This document shows, piece by piece, positions 8,110 to 16,488 of a DNA stretch of 64,000 nucleotides. The DNA comes from Gaiellasilicea sp963850995. GTDB lineage: Bacteria > Actinomycetota > Thermoleophilia > Gaiellales > Gaiellaceae. Numbering within the stretch: the first letter of the stretch is position 1; every line of letters starts with the position of its first letter. Under the pieces are notes generated by a model. The model saw nothing but the letters and a program-made list of their open reading frames with translations, had not been told where the DNA came from and ran no database searches. The DNA lies in contig CAWKNQ010000026.1 of NCBI GenBank assembly GCA_963850995.1, positions 62,001-126,000 on the forward strand, written 5' to 3'. The translations under genes and the position numbers were made by a program.

Positions 8110-9069
8110 ATGTCCTTTTTCACGATTCTGCGACGATCGATCCCCACACGCCGCTTCGGCCCATGGCTCGCCGGGACTGCCCTGCTCGGCCTGGGTGCGG
8201 GCGGCGCGACGCCCGCCTGGCAGAGCCACGCAACGCTGCCGGAGCCGCGGACGGAGGTTGCAGCGGCCGTTGCGGCCCGCGAGATCGTCACGGTCGGCGG
8301 GCTCGTCGAGTCCGGCGGGAACACGGCTCGCGCCGACGCGTACTCGATCGCCACCGACCGCTGGCGGCGGCTGCCCGACCTGCCGGTCGCCGTCGACCAC
8401 GCGGCGGCGGCGAGCGCGAACGGCCGCGTCTACGTCGCGGGCGGCTACGGCGGCGACCGGAGCCCGCTCAAGACCGTCTTCGTGCTCGAGCGGGGAGCGT
8501 GGCGCGCGCTCGCGGAGCTTCCGGACGCTCGCGGCGCCGCCGCGGCCGCAGTCGCCGGCGGGAAGCTCTACGTCGTCGGCGGCATCGACGGCCGGGGCGG
8601 GCTCGCGCGCGTCGCATTCGCGCTCGACCTTCGCAGCGGCCGCTGGTCGCGAATCCAAGGCCCGTCTCCGCGAGAGCATCTGGCGGCGACGGCCTCGGGC
8701 ACGCGCGTCTACGCACTGGGAGGACGCAGCGCCGGCATCGACACCAACACGACCCGCTTCGAGGCCTACAACCCGGTGACGCGGCGCTGGACGCGGCTCG
8801 CGCCGATTCCGCAGGCCCGCGGCGGTACCGGCGCGGCGCTCGTCAACGGCAATGTCGTCTCCGTCGGCGGCGAGCAGCCACAGGGAACAATCGAGTCGGT
8901 GTACGCCTACCGGCTGAGCACCGCTCGCTGGCGGCGGCTGCCCGACCTGCCGACACCGCGCCACGGGCTCGGCGTCGTCTCGCACGGCGGACGCGTCTAC
9001 GTCGTTGCGGGCGGGCCGGTCCCGGGGCTCACGGTCAGCGGTGCGGTCGAGAGCCTTACGGTCCCTTAG
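8110..9069 (+). CDS. Kelch-repeat protein, probably exported
   Basis: A 319-residue protein made of about six Kelch motifs, seen as recurring GG dipeptides after a hydrophobic strand and followed by R-W pairs (IVTVGGLVESGG, VYVAGGYGG, LYVVGGIDGRGG, VYALGGRSAG, VVSVGGEQPQG, VYVVAGGP). Repeats of this kind fold into a beta-propeller used for binding or for galactose-oxidase-like chemistry. No copper-site residues stand out. The N-terminus (FGPWLAGTALLGLGAGGATPAW) resembles a signal peptide or anchor. ATG 8110 is preferred over 8071, which would overlap the divergent regulator. The end overlaps the convergent cupin gene by four bases. Confidence 0.85.
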   Translation: MSFFTILRRSIPTRRFGPWLAGTALLGLGAGGATPAWQSHATLPEPRTEVAAAVAAREIVTVGGLVESGGNTARADAYSIATDRWRRLPDLPVAVDHAAAASANGRVYVAGGYGGDRSPLKTVFVLERGAWRALAELPDARGAAAAAVAGGKLYVVGGIDGRGGLARVAFALDLRSGRWSRIQGPSPREHLAATASGTRVYALGGRSAGIDTNTTRFEAYNPVTRRWTRLAPIPQARGGTGAALVNGNVVSVGGEQPQGTIESVYAYRLSTARWRRLPDLPTPRHGLGVVSHGGRVYVVAGGPVPGLTVSGAVESLTVP

Positions 9070-9530
9070 CGCTCGATCTCCGGATCGGTGAACACGTCCA
9101 GGTCGTCACGGCTCGCCGACGAGAACTCCGACACGACGGCTCCGTCCGGGCCGGCCTGAAACCAGTGAAGCGTGTCCGGCGGGATCGTGCGCTGGTCACC
9201 TGGCCGCAGCACGAGCTCCTCTCCGGCCACGTGAAGCCGGACGAGCCCGCGCCGACAGCGGAACGTCTCCTCCTTGCCGGGGCCGCCCTCGAACGGCGGA
9301 TGCCGATGCTCGGGACAGATTTGCCCCGGGTAGAGGACGAGCTCCTTCGCGCAGTAGCGATCGGTGTTGACGTAGACGAGCAGCATCAGGCCGAGCTCGC
9401 GCAGCCGCGAGAGGCCGAAGTCCGCGACCTCGATCGCGTCTCGCTCCGCCGCCGTGAGGACGATTCCGGCCGCGGCCAGCTGCTCGGCGGCATACGCCCG
9501 AGCCCGCTCTTGCTCGTCGCTCGTGATCAC
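9066..9530 (-). CDS. D-lyxose/D-mannose isomerase-like cupin
   Basis: A 154-residue single-domain cupin resembling the D-lyxose isomerase family, which interconverts D-lyxose and D-xylulose (and mannose and fructose) using a divalent metal. Metal ligands appear as CPEHRHP (two His), the Glu in GKEETF, and His in DTLHWFQAG. The segment YCAKELVLYPGQICPEHRHP (20 residues) is the family's most typical stretch. It is a little shorter than characterised enzymes. The GTG start at 9530 is supported by an AGGAGG site seven bases upstream on the minus strand. It is divergent from a PfkB kinase gene, and the pair could form a small sugar-use module. The substrate is inferred from the family. Confidence 0.75.
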   Translation of the reverse strand: MITSDEQERARAYAAEQLAAAGIVLTAAERDAIEVADFGLSRLRELGLMLLVYVNTDRYCAKELVLYPGQICPEHRHPPFEGGPGKEETFRCRRGLVRLHVAGEELVLRPGDQRTIPPDTLHWFQAGPDGAVVSEFSSASRDDLDVFTDPEIER

Positions 9531-9604
9531 GCCAGGCCTCCTGAGGAAGGTAACGCGTCGGCGACAGCATGCGGGGCGAATAGCCTCCCCGGCGTGAGCG
9601 CGCG

Positions 9605-10438
9605 ATGAGCGACCACGTCGTCTGCGTCGGCCTGGCCACCAAGGACACGATCGTCGCGGTGCCGCACCACCCCGGCGCAGACGAGCTCGTACTCGCGACG
9701 GACGTCGCAGTCGCCGGAGGAGGTCCGGCCGCAACCGCCGCCGTCACACTCGCACGTCTTGGAGTGACGACGTACTTCGTCGGAGCCGTGGGGGATGACG
9801 AGGCGGGCACGTTCATCTGCGAAGGTCTGGAGAGCGAAGGCGTCGACGTGTCCGAGCTCGCCGTCGTTGCCGGCAGCCGTTCTCCGCAGAGCGGCATCTA
9901 CGTCGGAGACGGCACGCGTGCTATCGGCGCGTTCCGGGGCGACATGGGCCCGCCGCGGCTTTCCGCGCGTGCGCAGCAGATCTGCCGCGAGGCTGCCTGG
10001 GTGCACGTGGACCAGACCGGGTACGGCAGCGTCCCCCGTGATGTCCGCCTCTCGATCGACGCGGGCATTCCGGTGGAAGGGCTCGACGTGAGCGGCGTCG
10101 CGCTCTACGCGCCGACAGAGGCTGGGCTCGAACGCGACTTCGGCTCCGCGGAGGCGGCGCTCGCCGCAGGGGCGGAGCTCGTCGTCGTCACGCGCGGCGC
10201 GCAGGGCTGCACCGCCTACACGCGCGACGGCGAGGTGATCGACGCGGCTGCCACACCGCTCGAGAGCCCGGTCAGCACGCTCGGCGCCGGTGACGTCTTC
10301 CACGGCGCGCTGCTCGCACGGCTCGTCCTGGATGAGCCGCTTGCCGACGCGCTCGCGTTCGCGAACACGTGCGCCGCGCTCTCCTGTCGCGCCCTGGACG
10401 GGCGTTCCGCCATCCCCACCCTCGAGGAGGTCTCATGA
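9605..10438 (+). CDS. PfkB-family sugar kinase
   Basis: A 277-residue ribokinase-fold kinase. The N-terminus shows VAVAGGGPAATAAVTLARLG, the glycine-rich substrate-side motif. The C-terminal signature is STLGAGDVFHGALLARL, with the catalytic Asp in GAGD. The substrate is not readable, but the neighbouring isomerase-like gene suggests a ketose or ketose phosphate. The ATG at 9605 is four codons inside a potential longer frame and fits the family N-terminus. The stop overlaps the ATG of the VOC protein in ATGA, so the two are coupled. Confidence 0.87.
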   Translation: MSDHVVCVGLATKDTIVAVPHHPGADELVLATDVAVAGGGPAATAAVTLARLGVTTYFVGAVGDDEAGTFICEGLESEGVDVSELAVVAGSRSPQSGIYVGDGTRAIGAFRGDMGPPRLSARAQQICREAAWVHVDQTGYGSVPRDVRLSIDAGIPVEGLDVSGVALYAPTEAGLERDFGSAEAALAAGAELVVVTRGAQGCTAYTRDGEVIDAAATPLESPVSTLGAGDVFHGALLARLVLDEPLADALAFANTCAALSCRALDGRSAIPTLEEVS

Positions 10439-10800
10439 GGCTGCAACACGTGTCGGTCGCGATCGCCGCGGACGGAGCCGACGCCGCGCGCGCGTTCTAC
10501 GGAGAGCTGCTGGGGCTCGAAGAGAAGCCGGTGCCCCCGAAGCTCGATCCGGGCGAGCTGATCTGGTTCCGCTGCAGCGGCGACCTCGAGCTCCACCTGA
10601 TGCAGACCGGCGACCAGCCGCCGCCGAGCGCGCACTTCTGCCTCGCCGTGGAGAGCGGCCTCGACGACCTGCGGCAGCGGATCGAGGCGGCCGGGGTCCG
10701 GACGCGCATGCCGACGGAGATCGTCGGCCGCCCTCGCTTCATGTGCACCGACCCGTTCGGGAACGTGGTCGAGCTGACGCAGCTCCCGCAGCCAGGCTGA
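10435..10800 (+). CDS. VOC (glyoxalase/bleomycin resistance) family protein
   Basis: A 121-residue protein with two beta-alpha-beta-beta-beta modules. Likely metal-site residues are His in LQHVSVAI, His in LELHLMQ and the Glu near the C-terminus (GNVVELTQLP). The family includes glyoxalase I, dioxygenases, epimerases and binding proteins, and nothing here selects one. It is translationally coupled to the upstream PfkB kinase gene, which suggests a shared small-molecule pathway. Its stop is two bases before the end of the convergent UbiB-like gene. Confidence 0.82.
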   Translation: MRLQHVSVAIAADGADAARAFYGELLGLEEKPVPPKLDPGELIWFRCSGDLELHLMQTGDQPPPSAHFCLAVESGLDDLRQRIEAAGVRTRMPTEIVGRPRFMCTDPFGNVVELTQLPQPG

Positions 10801-10802
10801 GC

Positions 10803-12476
10803 CTAGAGCCGGCCCGACCGCAGCACGCCGAGCAGGAGCCAGACGCCGAGCAGACTCGAGAGCACGAAGCCGAGCACGGAGAGGACGTGGATGCCGAGGA
10901 TCTGCGGCCCCTCGGTCGCGAAGATCCCGATCAGCGACGAGCCGAGCAGGCCGCCGGCGACGATGAGCGCGATCACGAGCCGGTTGGCGACGACATCGAT
11001 GCGGTGCATGAACTCGTCCAGCCCCTTGTGCACGAAGCCGATCTCCATCTGGCCGTCGCGCAGCTCCTCGAGCAGGTCGTGGACCTGGTACGGCAGCTCG
11101 CGCGCGATCCCGTACAGCTCGCGGCCCTGCTTCTGCGCCCGGAAGGCCACCCGCGTGGGCGAGAAGCGCTCCAGCATCAGCTCACGCGCGTACGGCCGGG
11201 CCACCTCGAAGACGTTGAACTCCGGGTAGAGGTCGACGCCGACGCCGCCGAGCGTCGCGATCGCCTTGTCGAGCATCACGAATCGGGTCGGCAGCCGTAG
11301 GTTCATCGAGTAGATCAGCCCGAATGCCTCGCGGATGACCTGAATCGGGTCGATCTCCGCCAGGCTCGCGCCGTAGTAGCGGTAGAAGAGGTCGCGTAGC
11401 TGGGTCTTGAACTCCTCCTCGCGCTCCTTCGGATAGCGGACGCCGAGCTCCGCAAGCCGGCGGGGCAGCGCGTCGACGTTCTCGGTCGCGGCGTCGACGA
11501 AGAGCGCGGTCAGCTTGGCCATGTCGTCGTCCGTGAGCTTGCCGACGAGCCCGAAGTCGACGAGGCCGATCCGGCCCCCCGAGAGCACGAGCACGTTCGC
11601 CGGGTGGGGATCGCCATGGAAGAAGCCGTGCCGGAAGATCATCTCCATCCACGTCTCGGTGGCACGGTAGGCGAGCTCACGCCTTTGCTCGAGCGACGTC
11701 GTCTCGAGGTCGAGGTCGGCGAGCTGGATCCCCTCGAGGAACTCGAGCGTGAGCATCCGGCCGCCCGAGTAGTCCCAGTACACCTTCGGCACGACGACGA
11801 GCTCCGAGCCGGCGAAGTTGCGGCGGAAGTTGTCCGCGTGCCGCGCCTCGAGCTTGTAGTCGAGCTCCTGGCGGATGTTGCGCGCGAACTCGTCCACGAG
11901 CTCGTGTGCGTCGATGAAGTCCAGCGCACGGACGCGCTCCTTGATCATGCGGGCGGCCTGGTAGAGGAGCGCGAGGTCGGACTCGATCTGGCGCGGCGCG
12001 TTCGGGCGCTGCACCTTCACGGCCACCTCGGCCCCGTTCGGAAGCGTCGCCCGGTGCACCTGCCCGATCGAGGCCGCAGCGATCGGCTCGGCGTCGAAGC
12101 GGAGGAACGCCTGCTCGAGCGTCAGCCCCAGCTCGGTCTCCACGACCTCGCGCGCCTGGGCGGCCGGGAACGGGCGCACGTCGTCCTGCAGGCTGCGCAG
12201 CTCGGCAACGATGTCCGGCGGGACGACGTCCGGCCGGGTCGAGAGGAGCTGGCCGAACTTGACGAACGTCGGACCGAGCTCGTCGAGCATCTCGCGCAGG
12301 TGGCGACCGCGCTCCGAGCCGGCCTCGGCCGAGAGCTCTCGATCGACGCGGCTCGTCCACGGCAGCAGGTCGGTCAGCTTGTGGCGCTCGAAGAAGTACC
12401 CGAAGCCGTGCTTGACCGCGACCTGTGCGATCTCGGAGAGCCGGCCGATCTTGCGCTGGCGGGGACGAGTCGCCAT
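10803..12476 (-). CDS. ABC1/UbiB (AarF) family atypical kinase
   Basis: A 557-residue membrane-associated protein-kinase-like ATPase of the UbiB/ADCK family, linked in other organisms to quinone and lipid metabolism. Family motifs are visible in order: the KxGQ motif (FVKFGQLLSTRPD), the alanine-rich nucleotide loop (AAASIGQVHRA), the ATP Lys in VAVKVQRP, HGDPHPANVLV in the catalytic loop and LVDFGLVG for metal binding. Two hydrophobic segments at the C-terminus (ALIVAGGLLGSSLIGIF and VLGFVLSSLLGVWLLLGVL) anchor it. The start is ATG 12476; longer frames upstream cross the divergent antiporter gene and lack family sequence. Confidence 0.92.
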   Translation of the reverse strand: MATRPRQRKIGRLSEIAQVAVKHGFGYFFERHKLTDLLPWTSRVDRELSAEAGSERGRHLREMLDELGPTFVKFGQLLSTRPDVVPPDIVAELRSLQDDVRPFPAAQAREVVETELGLTLEQAFLRFDAEPIAAASIGQVHRATLPNGAEVAVKVQRPNAPRQIESDLALLYQAARMIKERVRALDFIDAHELVDEFARNIRQELDYKLEARHADNFRRNFAGSELVVVPKVYWDYSGGRMLTLEFLEGIQLADLDLETTSLEQRRELAYRATETWMEMIFRHGFFHGDPHPANVLVLSGGRIGLVDFGLVGKLTDDDMAKLTALFVDAATENVDALPRRLAELGVRYPKEREEEFKTQLRDLFYRYYGASLAEIDPIQVIREAFGLIYSMNLRLPTRFVMLDKAIATLGGVGVDLYPEFNVFEVARPYARELMLERFSPTRVAFRAQKQGRELYGIARELPYQVHDLLEELRDGQMEIGFVHKGLDEFMHRIDVVANRLVIALIVAGGLLGSSLIGIFATEGPQILGIHVLSVLGFVLSSLLGVWLLLGVLRSGRL

Positions 12477-12528
12477 CCCGGAAGTGTTCCACGCGGCGGG
12501 CATCTCTCCCACCGGGGAAGATGGAGAC

Positions 12529-13986
12529 GTGGACGAAGGCACGATGCTCCTTCTCGTCGGCGCGATCCTGGCGGCGAGCATCTTCGTCGCCCTTGGCGCG
12601 GCGCGCACCGGTTTCCCCGTGCTCGTCGCCTTCCTCGCGCTCGGGATGCTGCTCGGCTCGGACGGGCCCGGCGGGATCGAGTTCGACGACGCCGAGCTCG
12701 CCCGCGAGGTCGGCATCATCGGCCTCGTCGCGATCCTCTACGAGGGCGGCCTGCAGACCTCCTGGCGGCGACTGAGGCAGGTGGCGGTCCCGGCGGCACT
12801 CCTCAGCACGGTCGGCGTGGCAGTCAGCGCCGTCCTCACCGGGGTAGCCGCCTACTGGCTGTTCGACCTCACCTGGCTCGAATCGGTCCTGCTCGGCGCG
12901 GTGGTCTCGTCGACAGACGCGGCGGCCGTGTTCGCCACCCTTCGCGTCACGCATATCCGCCGGCGCATCGCGCGGACGCTCGAGGCGGAGTCCGGCGGCA
13001 ACGACCCGATGGCGATCGCCCTCACCCTCGGGCTGATCGCGTGGATCGAGCAGCCGGACGACTACGGCCTCGACGACCTCTCGCGGGTGGTCGTCGAGCA
13101 GCTCGGGCTCGGGCTCGTCGTCGGCGTCGCGCTGGGCGCCTTTGCAGCCTGGGTCTTCGGGCGGCTCCCGCACCGGATCGGCGCGTTCGCGCCCGCCGCC
13201 TCGGTCGCCGCGGCGGCGCTCTCATTCGGCGCCGCAGACGTGATCGGCGGCAGCGGCTTCCTCGCCGTCTACCTCGTCGGGCTCGCCGTCGGCAGCACGC
13301 CGTCTCGCTACCGCCGCCAGCTCGTCGCCTTCCACGAGGGGCTCGCCTTTCTCGCCCAGGTGGTGCTCTTCATCGTCCTCGGGCTGCTCGTCTTCCCGAA
13401 CGAGCTGCCGGAGGTCGCGCTGCCCGGGCTCGCACTCGCGTTCATCCTCATGCTCGTGATCAGGCCGGCGGCCGTGTGGGCGTCGACGGCGCTGAGCGCC
13501 TTCACGAACAAGGAGAGGGCCCTGCTCGGCTGGGCCGGACTGCGCGGCGCCGTCCCAATCGTGCTGGCGACGTTCGTGCTCTCCTCGGACGTCCCGAACC
13601 GCGACACGGTCTTCAACGCCGTCTTCTTCGTCGTGCTCGTCTCGGTGATCGTGCAGGGGACGACGCTCGAGTGGGTGGCGGGCCGCCTCGGCCTGCTCGC
13701 CCCGGCGCCGCTTGTGGACACGCCGCCGCTCGAGGTCGGGCACCTGTCCAAGCTCGACCTCGTCGACTTCGCCGTCTCCGGCGACCATGCGATCGCCGGC
13801 TCGGCTGTGCGCGAGCTCGGACTACCGCGCACCGCGTTGATCGCGGTCGTCACGCGCGGCGACCAGACGATCCCGCCGCGGGGCAGCACGATCGTCGAGC
13901 CCGGCGACCGCCTCTTCGTTCTCGTACCGCACGACATGCGCGCGGATCTCGAGGACGTCTTCGCCCGCTGGCGGCGGCGCGTTTAG
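12529..13986 (+). CDS. Potassium/proton antiporter (CPA family) with C-terminal RCK_C domain
   Basis: A 485-residue membrane protein with about 12-13 transmembrane helices followed by a cytoplasmic TrkA-C (RCK_C) domain at about residues 400-480. It resembles YcgO/NhaP2-type K+/H+ antiporters. Transport-domain hallmarks include the discontinuous-helix region STDAAAVFATL and the motif ESGGNDPMAIALT, with the acidic N-D pair. The C-terminal domain reads RTALIAVVTRGDQTIPP, then VEPGDRLFVLVP, a fold that usually senses a nucleotide or second messenger. GTG 12529 is used because GGGGAAG lies nine bases upstream; ATG 12544 is possible. It is divergent from the UbiB-like gene. Confidence 0.9.
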   Translation: MDEGTMLLLVGAILAASIFVALGAARTGFPVLVAFLALGMLLGSDGPGGIEFDDAELAREVGIIGLVAILYEGGLQTSWRRLRQVAVPAALLSTVGVAVSAVLTGVAAYWLFDLTWLESVLLGAVVSSTDAAAVFATLRVTHIRRRIARTLEAESGGNDPMAIALTLGLIAWIEQPDDYGLDDLSRVVVEQLGLGLVVGVALGAFAAWVFGRLPHRIGAFAPAASVAAAALSFGAADVIGGSGFLAVYLVGLAVGSTPSRYRRQLVAFHEGLAFLAQVVLFIVLGLLVFPNELPEVALPGLALAFILMLVIRPAAVWASTALSAFTNKERALLGWAGLRGAVPIVLATFVLSSDVPNRDTVFNAVFFVVLVSVIVQGTTLEWVAGRLGLLAPAPLVDTPPLEVGHLSKLDLVDFAVSGDHAIAGSAVRELGLPRTALIAVVTRGDQTIPPRGSTIVEPGDRLFVLVPHDMRADLEDVFARWRRRV

Positions 13987-14894
13987 GTGACAGTGAGCGC
14001 GAGGACGGCCTTCGCCGTGTGCAGCCTGTTCTCGGCCTCGTCCCAGACGGCGCTGTGCGGCCCGTAGAGCACGTCGGCCGCGATCTCCTCGCCGGGATGG
14101 GCGGGCAGGCAGTGGAGCACGATCGCGCCGGGGTCGGCCTCCGCCAGCAGTGCGGCGTCGAGCTGGTAGCCGGCGAACGCGCGCAGCCGCGCGGCCTGCT
14201 CGTCCTCCTGGCCCATGCTCGTCCAGACGTCCGTGACGACGACGTGCGCGCCTCGGACGGCGTCGCGCGGATCGGAGACGAGCCGGATCGACGCGTCTGC
14301 CGGCTCGTAGCCGGCGGGTGCTGCGCAGACGAAGTCGACGCCGAGGAGCGCGCACGCCTCGGCGAGCGAGGCGCAGACGTTGTTCCCGTCCCCCACCCAT
14401 GCCATCTGCAGCCCTTCCAGCGAGCCGAAGCGCTCACGCACGGTCTGCAGGTCGGCGAGGGCCTGCAGCGGGTGCGCCTCGTCGGTGAGCGCGTTCACGA
14501 CCGGAACGGTGGCGGCCGCGGCGAACGACTCCACCTCCGCGTGGGCGTGCGTACGGATCGCAAGCGCGTCCACGTAGCCCGAGAGAACGCGTGCAGTGTC
14601 CTCGACCGACTCGCCGCGGGCGAGCTGGAGCTGGTCGGCCGAAAGGTAGAGGGCCGTCGCGCCCAGGTGCGCCGCGGCGACCTCGAGCGAGACACGCGTC
14701 CTCGTCGAGTGCTTGCGGAAGAGGAGGCCGACCGTGCGGCCTTCGAGCAGACGGTGCGGATCGCGCGCGCGCTGCCGCTCCTTCAGCTCGTCGGCGAGGT
14801 CGAGCACGGACTCGAGCTCGGCCGGGGCCCAGTCACGGATCCGCGTCAGCGAGCGGCCGAGCAGGTCGATCCCGAGCGCGGCGGGCAGCGCCAC
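13983..14894 (-). CDS. argF: Ornithine carbamoyltransferase
   Basis: A 303-residue enzyme that makes citrulline from ornithine and carbamoyl phosphate, step six of arginine synthesis. The carbamoyl-phosphate loop is STRTRVSLE (about residue 60). The ornithine side shows DEAHPLQALADL and HCLPAHPGEEI, whose Cys is catalytic in the family. It is the last gene of argCJBDRF: its GTG start shares one base with the argR stop. The carbamoyl phosphate would come from the divergent carAB genes. Its end overlaps the convergent antiporter by four bases. Confidence 0.96.
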   Translation of the reverse strand: MALPAALGIDLLGRSLTRIRDWAPAELESVLDLADELKERQRARDPHRLLEGRTVGLLFRKHSTRTRVSLEVAAAHLGATALYLSADQLQLARGESVEDTARVLSGYVDALAIRTHAHAEVESFAAAATVPVVNALTDEAHPLQALADLQTVRERFGSLEGLQMAWVGDGNNVCASLAEACALLGVDFVCAAPAGYEPADASIRLVSDPRDAVRGAHVVVTDVWTSMGQEDEQAARLRAFAGYQLDAALLAEADPGAIVLHCLPAHPGEEIAADVLYGPHSAVWDEAENRLHTAKAVLALTVT

Positions 14895-15355
14895 TACGCA
14901 TCCCCGTCTAGGTGGTGGCGCAGCTGCTCCGCGAGCTCGCTCGCGGCTACCCCTTCCCGGGGGGCGAGGAAGATCGTGTCGTCGCCCGCGATGCAGCCTG
15001 CGACCTCGGGCAGCGCGACGTCGTCGATCGCGCGCGCGACGGCATTGGCGCAGCCCGGCGGAGTGCGCAGCACGACGAGGCCGCCGGTCGCCTCGAGCCC
15101 GGTCACCCAGCGCTTCAGCGCGGCGGTGAGCTCGGCGAGCCGGTCGAGGTCGGCGGCGCCCGGGTGCGCGTAGACGAGCCGGCCGCTCTCGCCGCGCACC
15201 TTCACGAGCCCGAGCTGGGCGATGTCGCGGGACACGGTCGCCTGGACCGCGTCGAGCCCCTCGTCGCGCAATGCCTGCACGACGTCGCCCTGGGTCGAGA
15301 GCTGGCGCTCCGCCACGAGCCGAAGGATCGCCCCCTGCCGTTCGAACTTGTTCAC
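14894..15355 (-). CDS. argR: Arginine repressor
   Basis: A 153-residue transcriptional repressor. The N-terminal winged helix covers about 1-70 (FERQGAILRLVAERQLSTQG, then ATVSRDIAQLGLVKVR, the recognition part). The C-terminal trimerisation and arginine-binding domain covers about 80-150, with the family's GCIAGDDTIFLAPRE. It normally forms a hexamer when arginine is bound. Lying between argD and argF, it is part of the operon it is expected to repress. Its likely target is the box-like sequence between argC and carA (19294-19326). Its GTG start overlaps the argD stop in GTGA. Confidence 0.94.
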   Translation of the reverse strand: MNKFERQGAILRLVAERQLSTQGDVVQALRDEGLDAVQATVSRDIAQLGLVKVRGESGRLVYAHPGAADLDRLAELTAALKRWVTGLEATGGLVVLRTPPGCANAVARAIDDVALPEVAGCIAGDDTIFLAPREGVAASELAEQLRHHLDGDA

Positions 15356-16488
15356 CTCAGCACCTCCTCGAGGAGCGACAGCCCGGCGCCGAGCTCGTCG
15401 CCCGTGATCGTCAGCGGCGGTGTCAGCCGCAGCACCTTCTCCCCGGCCGTGCCGACGAGCAGCCCCGCCTCGAGACACGCGGCCACCACCGGTCCTGCCG
15501 GTCGGTCGAGCTCGGCGCCCAGCATCAGCCCACGCCCGCGCACCTCGATGACGCCCGGCAACGCGCCGACGCCCGCTGCCAGCTGCTCGCCGTTGCGCCG
15601 GACGGCGCCGAGCAGCGACTCGTCGAGCGCGTCGACGACCGCACAGGCAGCCGCGCAGGAAACCGGGTTGCCGCCGAACGTGCTCCCGTGGTCGCCGGGC
15701 TCGAATCCGTCGGGAGCGCCGTCCGCGACGAGCAGCGCGCCGATCGGAAGCCCGTTCGCGAGCCCCTTGGCGAGCGTGAGCGCGTCTGGCGCGACCCCTG
15801 CCTGCTCCCACGCGAAGAACGTGCCCGTGCGACCGACGCCGCACTGGACCTCGTCGAAGACGAGCAGCGCGCCGTGCTCGTCGGCGAGCGCGCGGGCGGC
15901 GGCGAGAAACTCGGCGCCGGCCGGATGGATCCCGCCCTCGCCCTGGACGGGCTCGATCAGGATCGCGGCGGTGTCAGGCCCGGTCGCCGCCGCCAGCGAG
16001 TCGACGTCGTTCAGCTGCGCAAACCGGGCCACGGGAGCGAGTGGCTCCCACGGCTCCCGCTTCGCCGGCTGCCCGGTGACGGCGAGCGCACCGTGCGTCC
16101 GGCCGTGGAACGAGCCCTCGAGCGCGACGACGACCGGCTTGCCTGTCGCCTTCCGAGCCCACTTGAGCGCCGCCTCGACCGCCTCGGTACCGGAATTGCA
16201 GAAGAACGCCTGGGCGCCGCCGAAGCGATCCGAGAGCAATGCGGCGAGGTGGAGCATCGGCTCGGTCGAGTAGAGGTTGGAGACGTGCCAGAGCGCGTCG
16301 AGTTGGCGCCGCGCCGCCGCGAGCGGCGCGGGGTGACCGTGGCCGAGCGAGACGACGGCGATCCCGCCGAGCAGGTCGAGGTAGCGCCGACCGTCGACGT
16401 CGGTGAGCCAGACCCCCTCACCGGAGACGAAGGTCACGTCGTGGCGCGCGTAGGTCGGTAGCAGCGGAGCCGCAGCGAGCGTGGTCAC
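15352..16488 (-). CDS. argD: Acetylornithine aminotransferase
   Basis: A 378-residue class III PLP-dependent aminotransferase that converts N-acetylglutamate semialdehyde to N-acetylornithine. Visible features are the PLP phosphate-binding region FCNSGTEAVEAALKWARK, the Asp that contacts the pyridine nitrogen in LLVFDEVQCGVGRTG, the Schiff-base Lys in LTLAKGLANGLPIGALL, and the following GDHGSTFGGNPV. Length is normal. The GTG start overlaps argB's stop and its own stop overlaps argR, so translation through the operon is tightly coupled. Confidence 0.95.
   Translation of the reverse strand: MTTLAAAPLLPTYARHDVTFVSGEGVWLTDVDGRRYLDLLGGIAVVSLGHGHPAPLAAARRQLDALWHVSNLYSTEPMLHLAALLSDRFGGAQAFFCNSGTEAVEAALKWARKATGKPVVVALEGSFHGRTHGALAVTGQPAKREPWEPLAPVARFAQLNDVDSLAAATGPDTAAILIEPVQGEGGIHPAGAEFLAAARALADEHGALLVFDEVQCGVGRTGTFFAWEQAGVAPDALTLAKGLANGLPIGALLVADGAPDGFEPGDHGSTFGGNPVSCAAACAVVDALDESLLGAVRRNGEQLAAGVGALPGVIEVRGRGLMLGAELDRPAGPVVAACLEAGLLVGTAGEKVLRLTPPLTITGDELGAGLSLLEEVLR

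Noticed and set aside
11604..15173. An open plus-strand frame of about 1,190 codons
   Set aside because: It lies opposite the UbiB-like kinase and argF/argR and across the antiporter. Its translation is rich in Arg, Pro and Gly, with no domain. Long antisense frames are expected where third positions are nearly always G or C.
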